The position numbers and the translations under genes are program-made. Below are positions 1-7,821 of a stretch of DNA of 64,000 bases, piece by piece. The stretch comes from Arthrobacter sp. ATA002. Lineage in GTDB: Bacteria > Actinomycetota > Actinomycetes > Actinomycetales > Micrococcaceae. The notes beneath the pieces were generated by a model. It saw only the letters and a list, made by a program, of their open reading frames with translations. It ran no database searches and had not been told where the DNA came from. Location: positions 3,720,001-3,784,000 of the forward strand of contig NZ_CP114015.1 of assembly GCF_026898095.1 (NCBI RefSeq), read 5' to 3'. Numbering within the stretch: the first letter of the stretch is position 1; each line of letters opens with the position of its first letter.

Positions 1-295
1 AGACACCGACGCCGAGGGTCGAGCCCGCCGCCTCCAAGGCGGGACGCAGGATATCGGCTTCCGAGAGCAACGGCGACGTGGAACCGGCAACGTCGGCGAG
101 CGGCGTGCTGCTGTCCAGTACCAGCGCCAGGTCCGCGGACTCGGAGCCCACGAAGGAAGCAGTGACGGCCGCGGCTGTCTCTTCCATCGGCACGCCGACG
201 CCGGGGTAGGGCAGCGGCTCCAGCACGATCGAAGTGGGAAGCAGGCGGACAAGCGCTGAGGCGGCGTCCGTGTGCAGGGATGTGGGGATGCTCAT
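1..295 (-). CDS. fliN: Flagellar motor switch protein FliN, 3' end cut by window edge
   Basis: FliN forms the bottom of the flagellar C-ring with FliM and FliG and helps switch rotation. Only the first 98 codons are in the window; no stop is reached before base 1. The ATG at 295 overlaps the fliM stop (ATGA) and is preceded by GAGGAGAG eight bases upstream, which fixes the start. The visible part is Ala/Leu-rich with stretches such as DLALVLDSSTPLADV, resembling the CheC-like N-terminal extension found in longer FliN/FliY proteins, not the short SpoA domain itself. The SpoA domain should lie to the left of the window. The call rests mainly on its place directly after fliM. Confidence 0.75.
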   Translation of the reverse strand, partial: MSIPTSLHTDAASALVRLLPTSIVLEPLPYPGVGVPMEETAAAVTASFVGSESADLALVLDSSTPLADVAGSTSPLLSEADILRPALEAAGSTLGVGV

Positions 296-1224
296 GTATT
301 ACTCTCCTCGGTACTGACGATGACGCCGGCAAGGCGTGAACCGCTGGATCCCGCAGCCGCCTGGGCCAGCCGGTGGCCCCCGACGGTTACGTTCAGCGGG
401 CGGTGGCGGGCGTGTCCCAGATTCAGGACATCTCCGACGGCAAGGTTCAGGACCATTGCCGGTTTCACCGGAATCGAATCCAACTGCAGCAGGACCTCCA
501 CCGGGACGTGGGCGAGCTGTCCGCGGATAAGTTCCGCCGGGGCTGCGGATGAGCCGGTGTTTCCCACCGGGTCAAGCTGCGGCAGCAGCGCTGCAGCGGG
601 AATGGCCACGGTTGCCGGGACCGCGTTATCCCCCACCACCATTTCGAACCTTGCCACGATCATGGGGTCGGCGGAGGCAGCTGCCTGCGCAAACTGTGAG
701 TTGTATTGGATGGAGGCGGGCGTCATCGGCGAGCGCAGGAGCGTCCCCAGAGCGTAGTGCAGCCCGTCCAGCGCGTCGTCCATGATGCGTTCCAGGAGCG
801 CCTGCTCGATTTGGGTAAACTTCCGCTCCGGGGTTCCCTGAGCTCCGCTGGCACCGAGCATGTGTCCCACCCAGGACAATGCTGCCGCGGTGGGGAACTG
901 GATGACAGCCTTCGCCCCAACGTTGGGAACATTGAACAGAACCATGCCCGTGACAGCCGGAAGCCCCGCGGCGTATTCGTCGTAGCTGAGAATCTCGACC
1001 CGCTCACTGGTTACTTGGGACAGCACCCTGACTTTGGCTGTCAGTTGGGTGCCCCACTGCCTGCCGAACGTGTCAAAGGCCATTTCCAGTACCCGGGCAT
1101 GCTCGCGGGCAAGAGTGGTGGGACGGCGGAAATCGTAAGCCTCCGGAGAGGCGGCGTTTGCGGGCACGCCAAGGGCAGTTGTTTCATGATGGACCGTCAC
1201 AGGTGCCACTATCGGCACCGCCAC
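292..1224 (-). CDS. fliM: Flagellar motor switch protein FliM
   Basis: FliM is the middle layer of the C-ring; it binds FliG and FliN and, in most bacteria, phospho-CheY. This 310-aa protein has the family's YDFRRP motif near residue 31, the CheC-like middle domain (about 45-220) and a SpoA-like C-terminal domain (about 235-300, with LQLDSIPVKPAMVLNLAVGD). It starts with GTG at 1224; a TAA lies in frame only 18 bases upstream, so the protein cannot begin much earlier. The usual CheY-binding N-terminal peptide (EIDALL type) is absent. It sits between motB (41-bp gap) and fliN (4-bp overlap). Confidence 0.9.
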   Translation of the reverse strand: MAVPIVAPVTVHHETTALGVPANAASPEAYDFRRPTTLAREHARVLEMAFDTFGRQWGTQLTAKVRVLSQVTSERVEILSYDEYAAGLPAVTGMVLFNVPNVGAKAVIQFPTAAALSWVGHMLGASGAQGTPERKFTQIEQALLERIMDDALDGLHYALGTLLRSPMTPASIQYNSQFAQAAASADPMIVARFEMVVGDNAVPATVAIPAAALLPQLDPVGNTGSSAAPAELIRGQLAHVPVEVLLQLDSIPVKPAMVLNLAVGDVLNLGHARHRPLNVTVGGHRLAQAAAGSSGSRLAGVIVSTEESNT

Positions 1225-1265
1225 CGGCTCCGTAAGCCGTTAGACCCTGCTTTCGGCGGACGGGA

Positions 1266-2135
1266 CTACTGCTGGGCGGCGGGCGCTTGTCCGGAAACGA
1301 TGCCCGGAATTAGTTGCCGGACCTCTTCTGTTTGTCCGGAAAGCACCACTATGTCCACCCGGCGGTTCTGCGCCAGCTCCTCAGCGGACGTGCCCGACGT
1401 CAGCGGCCGGGATTCCCCATACCCCACGGCTCGAACCCGGCTGAACTCGACTCCCGATTCCTCCACCAGGTAACGCAGCACCTTCACGGCACGGGAACTG
1501 GACAGTTCCCAGTCCAGGGCATTGTCGGTGATCTGGCGGACCTGGGCGGTGTGCCCCTCCACCGAGGCGTGATAAGCGGTGGGAGCGACGATGGGGCCAA
1601 TGGTCTGCAAAACCTGCACGGCCTGGCCCGTGAGATCGGCGGCGTCGGGGGCGAAGAACATTTCCGAGCTCACCAGGCGGATGGTCAGCCCGCGGTCATC
1701 AATTTCAAACCGTACGGTGTCGTCCAGTCCCTGCTCCTGGAGACCGGCCCTGATGCGCTCCTGGAGCAGGGACAAATCCTGTACCTCCGCGGCGGCCAGG
1801 GCGGCCGGGTCCGCCGCGTCCGGAATTTCCAGTTCCGCTTCTCCCGCCCCGGGCAGAGCGGCATCCGGCTCCAGGGCTTCTTTGTCATCCACCTGCTCCG
1901 GTGAGGCAATGACACCGACGGCGGTGTCCACGGTGTTGGACTCAACCACGCCAAAGCCGGTGGCCAGGGAATCCCGAAGCTGTTCAAACTTCTGCTGGTC
2001 CACGGTGGACATGGCGAACAGGACGATGAACATGCACATCAGCACCGTCACCATGTCCATGTACGACGCCATCCACCGTTCGTCCGGGTGGCTGTCCTCA
2101 TCCTCTTTGGGACGACGGCGCCGCGGGGCGCTCAT
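1266..2135 (-). CDS. motB: Flagellar stator protein MotB
   Basis: MotB pairs with MotA as the proton-conducting stator and anchors it to peptidoglycan. The 289-aa protein has a basic N-terminus, one membrane segment at about residues 22-45 that begins WMASYMDMVTV with the proton-carrying Asp at position 27, a linker, and an OmpA-like peptidoglycan-binding domain (about 140-265, including VEGHTAQ and SSSRAVKVLRYL). Its ATG overlaps the motA stop by four bases, so the two are translationally coupled. The length and order are normal for the family. Confidence 0.95.
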   Translation of the reverse strand: MSAPRRRRPKEDEDSHPDERWMASYMDMVTVLMCMFIVLFAMSTVDQQKFEQLRDSLATGFGVVESNTVDTAVGVIASPEQVDDKEALEPDAALPGAGEAELEIPDAADPAALAAAEVQDLSLLQERIRAGLQEQGLDDTVRFEIDDRGLTIRLVSSEMFFAPDAADLTGQAVQVLQTIGPIVAPTAYHASVEGHTAQVRQITDNALDWELSSSRAVKVLRYLVEESGVEFSRVRAVGYGESRPLTSGTSAEELAQNRRVDIVVLSGQTEEVRQLIPGIVSGQAPAAQQ

Positions 2136-2938
2136 GCCGCCTCTTTGCCGTCTTTGAGGCTGGAGTCTTTGGGCTCTTTGGCACCAGTCAGAGCGTGGGC
2201 CGGAACCATGGCCCGCAGCCGCTCGCCGAGCAGCCTCGGCTGGCTCCCCGCCTGCAGTGCCAGGACGCCCTCCATCAGCAGCACCATCTCATCGGCTTCC
2301 AGATCCGCCAGCCGCTTGAGCCGGGTGCTGATCGGAAGCCACAGGAAATTGGCGGAGAGCAAACCCCAGAGGGTGGCCACGAAAGCGGTGGCGATCATGG
2401 GTCCCAGTGTTGCGGGAGTGTCCAGGTTTTCCAGAACGTGCGTCAGGGACACCACGGTGCCGATGATGCCGATTGTGGGCGCGTAGCCGCCCAGCGCGTT
2501 GTAGAACTTGACAGGTACCTTGTCCGTCGCCGTCTTGGTGGCAATCTCATCTTCAAGCAGCACCCGCAGCTCCTCACCGTCGGTGCCGTCGGCAATATTC
2601 TGGAGGGCTGTTCGCATAAAAGGGTTGGTTGCTTCGCCGGCATCCTGTTCCAGCGACAGCAGACCCTCGCTGCGGGCCTTTTCTGCCAGGGAGACCACTG
2701 AGGAAATCGTCTCCCGTGGATCCGGGGTTCGGCCCGTGAAGGCCCGGGGCAGTGCCTTGATGGACAGGATGAAGTCTTTGAGCGTGCCGCCGGCCAGGCC
2801 CACGGCCAGAGTTGCCCCGAACACCAGGATCATGGGTGCCGGGATGAGGATGGACGTGAGGTGTGCTCCCTCAAGGGTGATCATCGCAAAGAGTGATCCA
2901 AAGGCCAGGAGCAGCCCGATGATTGTTGCGGGATCCAT
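2132..2938 (-). CDS. motA: Flagellar stator protein MotA
   Basis: MotA is the four-helix membrane subunit of the proton-driven stator; its cytoplasmic loop pushes on FliG. The 268-aa protein has two N-terminal membrane helices (about 3-23 and 32-52), a long charged cytoplasmic loop, and two further helices around the signature YAPTIGIIGTV and ATAFVATLWGLLSAN, which contain the conserved prolines and ion-path residues. It starts at 2938, overlapping the flbD stop by one base (TAATG), and overlaps motB at its end. The C-terminal tail is charged and probably cytoplasmic. Confidence 0.95.
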   Translation of the reverse strand: MDPATIIGLLLAFGSLFAMITLEGAHLTSILIPAPMILVFGATLAVGLAGGTLKDFILSIKALPRAFTGRTPDPRETISSVVSLAEKARSEGLLSLEQDAGEATNPFMRTALQNIADGTDGEELRVLLEDEIATKTATDKVPVKFYNALGGYAPTIGIIGTVVSLTHVLENLDTPATLGPMIATAFVATLWGLLSANFLWLPISTRLKRLADLEADEMVLLMEGVLALQAGSQPRLLGERLRAMVPAHALTGAKEPKDSSLKDGKEAA

Positions 2939-3264
2939 TACATTTTCCTTGGACGAAGTGGCGCGGTACCGCCGTCCGTCCGGCTCCCGCCGGACGGTGG
3001 GGTGTTGGACGGGCCGGGGACCAGTCCGAGTGCCGGTCCCGGGCGGACGTCGCCGCCGCCGCCGGCGGGAATATCCCGTGCCATGGAGATGACCCGTGCC
3101 CGGTAGGCGGCTATCAGTTCAATGACCTCGGCCAGAGTCTCAGTCACAATATATTTGGCGCCGTCGACCATCACGAGAGTGGTGTCCGGGGTGGAGTGAA
3201 TCCGCTCGATGAGGTCCGGATTGATGGCAAACCGGGCATCGTTCAGCCGCGTTAGAACAATCAT
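2938..3264 (-). CDS. flbD: FlbD family flagellar protein
   Basis: FlbD-family (swrD-like) small proteins lie beside motAB in many Gram-positive flagellar operons; in Bacillus the homologue SwrD increases stator power. The 108-aa product begins MIVLTRLNDARFAINPDLI, the typical family start, followed by a beta-rich core to about residue 65. The last 40 residues are a low-complexity Gly/Pro tail that is longer than usual. It is the first gene of the flbD-motA-motB-fliM-fliN block. A sigma-28-like promoter lies just upstream at 3311-3338. Confidence 0.85.
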   Translation of the reverse strand: MIVLTRLNDARFAINPDLIERIHSTPDTTLVMVDGAKYIVTETLAEVIELIAAYRARVISMARDIPAGGGGDVRPGPALGLVPGPSNTPPSGGSRTDGGTAPLRPRKM

Positions 3265-3310
3265 GAGCCCGTCCCGGTTGAGTGGCTGGCTTCAGGAGCC
3301 ATCACTTCTA

Positions 3311-3338
3311 CATTCGGCTTCCCGGCCCTCTTCGTTAG
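3311..3338 (-). promoter_or_regulatory. Putative flagellar-sigma promoter upstream of flbD
   Basis: On the minus strand CTAAC (3334-3338) is followed after 15 bases by GCCGAATG (3311-3318). The -35 and spacing match the fliC and flgN sites exactly; the -10 keeps GCCGA but differs in the last three bases. It lies 47 bases before the flbD start, in the gap after flgE, and would allow separate transcription of flbD-motAB-fliMN. Confidence 0.6.
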
Positions 3339-3370
3339 GAACGGCGAGCTTTCCGCCTGGACGGAAGCCC

Positions 3371-3397
3371 CACCGGCCCGTTTTCAGCAGGCCGGTG
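3371..3397 (-). terminator. Hairpin after flgE, possible weak terminator
   Basis: An 8-bp perfect stem (CACCGGCC / GGCCGGTG) with an 11-base loop lies 11 bases past the flgE stop. There is no clear U-tract on the minus strand, so it may be an attenuator or RNA-stabilising hairpin rather than a full terminator. Confidence 0.35.
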
Positions 3398-3408
3398 AGG
3401 CGGATCGC

Positions 3409-4575
3409 TTATCGCTTGAGGTTCGTCAGTTCCTGCAGGACTTCATCTGAGGTCGTGATGATTCGGGCGTTCGCCTGGAACCCCCGCTGGGCAACGATCA
3501 GGTTGGTGAATTCCTGTGAAAGGTCCACGTTGGACATTTCCAGGGAGCCGGCGGTCACGGCACCGTTCCCGCCCGCACCCGGTCCGCCGATGACGGCCGC
3601 GCCGGAGTTTGCCGTTGCGGCGTAAGAAGAGCCGCCGACCTTTTCCAACCCCGACGGATTGGTGAATCCGGCAAGCACGATGCGGCCCAGGGCCTGCTTG
3701 GATCCGTTGGAGAAGGAACCAATGAGGGTGCCGTCCGCTGCCATGGACCAGGAATCGAGGGTGCCTGCGCTGCGGCCGTTCTGGGCGGTCACCGCCACGG
3801 TGTCGACGTCGGCGTAACCGGTGATGCCGGAGAGGTCCACGGCGACGCCGTCGACGGTAAGGGTGGGGTTGGCGGGCCCGGTCAGCTTGCCCTCGGAGAA
3901 GGTCAGGGAGACGGGTGCTGCCCCGTCAGCGGACACATCCCATCCATCCTCAGTGCGCGCAAACGTGACCGGCACCGACGAGGAATTGCCGTTGGCGTCG
4001 AAGACTTCAAGGTCACGGACAAGCGTGGTGCCCGGCTCGGAGTCCTCGGGCAGGTTTCCGGCCAGCGCGGCGGTGGTGGTCGCCGCTGCCGGCGCAATGG
4101 CTCCCGAAGGAACCGTGATGTCGGTGAGCGCTCCGCCGGTGGCAACTACGCCGTCGGTGGCTCCCCAGCCCTGGACCAGGCTGCCGTCGGCCGTGACCAG
4201 GCGGCCGCTGGCATCAACGTTGAAGGCTCCCGCACGCGTGTACTGGGTCTGTCCGCCCTGCCGGGTGACAAAAAAACCGTCGCCGTCGATCATCAGGTCG
4301 GTGCCGCGGCCGGTTGCCTGCGCCGAGCCCTGGGCGAAATTGGTGCTGATCCCGGCGACCTGCACGCCGAGCCCCACCTGGGAGGGATTTCCACCGCCGG
4401 CGTCGGCGCCCGGGGCTGTGGCGCCCTGGGTGAGCTGTGACAGGGTGTCCTGGAACTGCACTGCAGTGGCTTTGTAGCCGGCGGTGTTGACATTGGCGAT
4501 GTTGTTGCCGGTGACGTCAAGCATGGTCTGGTGCGAACGAAGTCCGGATATGCCGGAGTACAGGGAACGGAGCAT
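3409..4575 (-). CDS. flgE: Flagellar hook protein FlgE
   Basis: FlgE polymerises into the hook that joins rod and filament. The 388-aa protein has the N-terminal rod/hook motif (LYSGISGLRSHQTMLDVTGN then NNIANVNTAGYK), a FlgE/F/G-type DGDGFFV segment near residue 97, the D2 hook domain, and the C-terminal coiled part ending with SNVDLSQEFTNLIVAQRGFQ. The start at 4575 follows GAAAGG at suitable spacing and lies 12 bases after the flgD stop, so it is co-transcribed with flgD. Its sequence fits FlgE better than FlgG because of length and the D2 domain. Confidence 0.93.
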   Translation of the reverse strand: MLRSLYSGISGLRSHQTMLDVTGNNIANVNTAGYKATAVQFQDTLSQLTQGATAPGADAGGGNPSQVGLGVQVAGISTNFAQGSAQATGRGTDLMIDGDGFFVTRQGGQTQYTRAGAFNVDASGRLVTADGSLVQGWGATDGVVATGGALTDITVPSGAIAPAAATTTAALAGNLPEDSEPGTTLVRDLEVFDANGNSSSVPVTFARTEDGWDVSADGAAPVSLTFSEGKLTGPANPTLTVDGVAVDLSGITGYADVDTVAVTAQNGRSAGTLDSWSMAADGTLIGSFSNGSKQALGRIVLAGFTNPSGLEKVGGSSYAATANSGAAVIGGPGAGGNGAVTAGSLEMSNVDLSQEFTNLIVAQRGFQANARIITTSDEVLQELTNLKR

Positions 4576-4587
4576 GGGAAACGCCTT

Positions 4588-5136
4588 TCAACTACTGGGA
4601 AGGGGGGATGGGGAGGAACCGGACGGTGCGGCAGGGGCTTCCCCGGGATCCGGCGATGGAGCCGGAGGTGTTTCGGGGGATGGGTCAGGAGATGTTCCCG
4701 GCGCTGGTTCGGCTGGTGGGACGGCGGTGGCATCGACAACGCCGGAAATCCAGTCGAGCTGGATTTCCTTGCCGCCCACAGTGACGGCGGGCACGGCGTT
4801 GACGAAGGAGACCGAGGTCGCGACTCCGGTCACTTCGACGCCGTCCGGGCCGGTGTAGCTAACGGTCCGGCCGATCAGGGCTGCGGCGGAGGTCCTCATC
4901 TGCAGGGAGAAGTTCTCCTCGTCCAGCCCGGCCATGGTGGTCAGCTGCTCCATCATGGCCAGTTCCGTGGTTTGGGAAATCATTTGATTGGTGTCCATGG
5001 GTGAGCTGGGGTCCTGGTTGCGCAGCTGCGTCACCAGAAGGTGCATAAAGACCTCACTGTCCATGGTCTGTTTCGGATCACGCGGTGCTCCGGCGGCATA
5101 AACGCCGCTGGAGGGTGACACTGCCTCAATGGGCAC
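4588..5136 (-). CDS. flgD: Flagellar hook capping protein FlgD
   Basis: FlgD caps the growing hook and allows FlgE to assemble. The 182-aa product carries the family N-terminus (FMHLLVTQLRNQDPSSPMD then TELAMMEQLTTM) and a short beta-rich domain to about residue 135. The last 45 residues are a Pro/Ser/Ala tail, probably a disordered extension. Translation starts at GTG 5136, eight bases after AAGGAG. It lies between fliK and flgE, the usual order. Confidence 0.92.
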   Translation of the reverse strand: MPIEAVSPSSGVYAAGAPRDPKQTMDSEVFMHLLVTQLRNQDPSSPMDTNQMISQTTELAMMEQLTTMAGLDEENFSLQMRTSAAALIGRTVSYTGPDGVEVTGVATSVSFVNAVPAVTVGGKEIQLDWISGVVDATAVPPAEPAPGTSPDPSPETPPAPSPDPGEAPAAPSGSSPSPLPSS

Positions 5137-5157
5137 GGGTGTTTCTCCTTAGTGTGT

Positions 5158-6685
5158 TCATGCCATGACGTCCAGGGCAGTGGTCCCGCCGCCGGTGACC
5201 CCGGAGCGTTGGAGTGGTGTGTCAGCAGGCCGGCCGGCTCCCCGGGAGCCTCTGCGGCTTCCTCGCGGTGGGAGGAAGCCGCCCGGCCGCTGCGGTCCTC
5301 TGCCTGCGCCGCACTGCCTCCCGACCCGTTCCCCGGGTGGTTCTGGTCCGAGAGTGTGAGGGTCGCAGGCATCCCGGCGCCGCCGCCGGCAAGATCCCGC
5401 CGCAGATCCGCGAGAATGTGCCGCAGCGCTTCCCGCGCCGTCTCCGTGGGCGCAAACATTTCCACGCGCACTCCCTCGCTGCTGATCAGGGCACGGACGG
5501 TCACGGGCCCCAGGTTCTCCGGAGTGACGCTGAGCGTCATCACGTGTTCCCCGGGCGCCGCGGCAGCCAGCCGAACCAAAGGCTGGGAAACCTGGTTCAG
5601 CAGCTGCGGCGAATGGACGGCGGGTGCGGGTACGGCGGCTGGGACGGCGGCTGGGAAAAAGGATGCCCCTGCGGGAGCGGGGACACCAACCGGCGGTTGC
5701 ACCACTGATCCGTCCGTGGTCTGGACCTCCAGTCCGGCATACCCGGTGCCGGCGCCGGCGGAAACCGGTGCCGTCCGCGCGGTTCCACCCGGAGTCCGGG
5801 GTCTGCACTTGGAGCAGCCCCCGCCTGCACGGGGTGCCCGCCTGCACGGGGGTGCCCGGGGCAGGCAAAGGCGTGGCGGAGGCCGCACCGGACTGCTCTG
5901 ACGCGGCCGGCGGTTCCGGCGTGCTTGGCCCGGTGACAACTGCAGGGGCCTCCGCAGTCCCGGTTCCCGCGGCGCGGTGACCAGGGACGGGGTTCGCTGC
6001 CGGGTGCGTTGGGAGGGCCGGCGGCGCGGTGCCCAAAGACGTTGCGGCCGTGCCGGGTACTGCGGCCGGCTCGGTTGTGGCGTCCGGGACCGGTGAAGGA
6101 ACGGGAACAGCGGCGGAACCCGGCGGTACGTGATCCTGCGAACCAGCAGATGGCGGCATTCGTCCCGGTACCGTTACGGATGCGTCCGCCGGAGCAGCGG
6201 CAGCCGGCGCGGTTGGGAGAGGCAATGAACCCGGTACCGGCGTGTTTCCCTCCGGGCCAGGGGCGGTGAGGGAAAGCTGCGAAACGCCGGGAACCGAAGC
6301 GGGAACATCCAGGGACGCGGGAGATGTCTCCGCCAAGTTGGCTCCGGCACCCAGGAGTTCAGTGGGCACGTACTGTCGGGAACGCCAGTCGATCAGCGAC
6401 CGGGCAGGGTGCTGCCAGCTTCCGTCCCCGGGCCCATATCGGCTTCGGACGCGGGTGCCTCCTGCACGTTACCGGTGCCGGTTGCTCCGGCATCGGTGCC
6501 GGCAGCCGAGGCATGCTCCGCCGGCGTGCCGGGAGCTGAAACCGTCCCGGCGGAGAGGTCCCGCACCGCGGCGGCAAAGGCGGCCGCCGTGGCGGGGTCA
6601 CTTTGCCGGACGATGCAGGGCGGCCGTAGTCACCGCGGTGATGTGTTCCAACAACAAGCGGGGCCGCGCCAGCGTGCGTGCTCAT
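5158..6685 (-). pseudogene. fliK: Flagellar hook-length control protein FliK, reading frame broken several times
   Basis: FliK measures hook length and triggers the export switch. No single frame covers the gene. The start ATG (6685) overlaps the upstream NlpC gene by four bases. Frames then change near 6610-6640, 6395-6430, 5781-5834 and 5199-5202. Pieces with proper codon bias include DPATAAAFAAAVRDLSAG, a long Ala/Pro/Gly-rich middle (about 5840-6369), and the conserved FliK C-terminal domain (HVMTLSVTPENLGPVTVRA then REALRHILADLRRDL). The gene ends naturally as TALDVMA at 5158, 22 bases before flgD. A tandem 17/18-base repeat at 5823-5858 differs by one G and marks one break. All the shifts lie in or beside short homopolymers, so sequence error is at least as likely as true decay. 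Confidence 0.75.
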
Positions 6686-7368
6686 GAGAATGCTCCTGTC
6701 AGGGAGGCCTGTGCCGCGCGGGCGGCCGCCACGACGTCGGCCACCGGCGCAGGAGCAGCCCCGGCAGCCTCGGCCGGCAGGATTCGGCGGATGGTCGTCA
6801 GGTTGGCGTCCGTTTCCCAGGCATCGCGGATTTGGATGGTCTGCCCGGGCTGTGGAGCGTCCACGGCCTTGCCGTTGCCCAAATAGATCGCCACGTGGCC
6901 GCCGTCGTGGCTGATCAGCAGGTCACCGGGCTGGGCCTGCGCTATCGAAGGCACTTCGGTTCCGGAGTTCATCTGGTCCCAAGTGACCCGGGGCAGCGAA
7001 TATCCCAGGTCTTTGTAAACGTTCTGGACGAAGGAAGAACAATCCAGCCCGACAGCCGGGTCATTTCCGCCCCACACGTACGGCAGGCCCAGGTACTTTT
7101 GCACGGCGTCCAGGACTTTGCCGGAGGCGGCCGTTCCTCCGGTCCCGGCTGCCGTGGCTGCCGTGGCCGCGGCCGCCGGCTGCGTACCGGTGCCCGTCAG
7201 CGCCGCCAGGGTCGAGGCAAAGTCGCTGCCGTTCCCGCCGGCGCTCCCCGCCGCGGCGAGGACTCCCGGGGACGCTGCTGCCGGGGCTGCTGCCGCAGGT
7301 ACGGCGGAGAGCTGCTGCAGCGTGCTGCGGATTTCCGCTACGCGTCCTATCGCATCGGTCATGCTCAT
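6682..7368 (-). CDS. NlpC/P60 family peptidoglycan hydrolase, flagellar-operon type
   Basis: This 228-aa protein has an Ala-rich N-terminal half and a C-terminal NlpC/P60 domain (about 80-205). The catalytic Cys is C110 in the motif GLDCSSFV and the His is H158 in HVAIYLG. Such enzymes cut peptide stems of peptidoglycan. It is embedded by 4-base overlaps between fliJ and fliK, a position used by flgJ-type muramidases elsewhere, so it probably opens the wall for the rod and hook. No Sec signal is obvious; export through the flagellar type III apparatus is an inference. The opening residues (MTDAIGRVAEIRSTLQQLSA) look like a rod- or FliE-type helical segment. Confidence 0.85.
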   Translation of the reverse strand: MSMTDAIGRVAEIRSTLQQLSAVPAAAAPAAASPGVLAAAGSAGGNGSDFASTLAALTGTGTQPAAAATAATAAGTGGTAASGKVLDAVQKYLGLPYVWGGNDPAVGLDCSSFVQNVYKDLGYSLPRVTWDQMNSGTEVPSIAQAQPGDLLISHDGGHVAIYLGNGKAVDAPQPGQTIQIRDAWETDANLTTIRRILPAEAAGAAPAPVADVVAAARAAQASLTGAFS

Positions 7369-7799
7369 GGCATAGCTTCCTTCTGCCGGCGCTGCCAGGC
7401 GGTTCCCGCGAGTTCGTCCAGAACGGTTTGTTCTGCACGCAAATCTTCGGCGGCCACGACACCGGCGTGCCGTGCCTCCAGTTTTTCCAGCCCAACCGAC
7501 TCCGCCCGTGCAGCGGAGAAGGCGGCCTGCGCCGCGGCGGCCTCGGCGGCGTGCCGGGATCCCAGGGCTGCAAGGTCCGCCAGCATGGCCCGCGAGGAGG
7601 CCCGGGCTGCCGAGACGGCATGCAGCGTCGCGCTGTCTGTCGCCGCCAGGGGGCTCTCCGTCAGCGCCTGATAGACGCCCGCATGCTCGGCGGAGGTTTC
7701 CCGTACCCGGGCATTGGCTGCTGCGAGCTTTCCCGCTGCAGCTTCTTCCTGAAGCCGGCGCAGCCGGAGCAGCCCGGCCAGGGGAAACGTCCGGTTCAT
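7365..7799 (-). CDS. fliJ: Flagellar export chaperone FliJ
   Basis: FliJ is the coiled-coil stalk of the flagellar export ATPase. The 144-aa product begins MNRTFPLAGLLRLRRLQEE, the expected FliJ N-terminus, and is almost entirely Ala/Glu/Arg-rich helix. The ATG at 7799 is preceded by GGAGGGACAGC, an ideal ribosome site; a longer frame opening at 7844 would overlap fliI and is less likely. It lies 22 bases after fliI. Sequence conservation in FliJ is low, so position and helix pattern carry the call. Confidence 0.85.
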   Translation of the reverse strand: MNRTFPLAGLLRLRRLQEEAAAGKLAAANARVRETSAEHAGVYQALTESPLAATDSATLHAVSAARASSRAMLADLAALGSRHAAEAAAAQAAFSAARAESVGLEKLEARHAGVVAAEDLRAEQTVLDELAGTAWQRRQKEAMP

Positions 7800-7821
7800 C
7801 GCTGTCCCTCCAGCATCCGGG

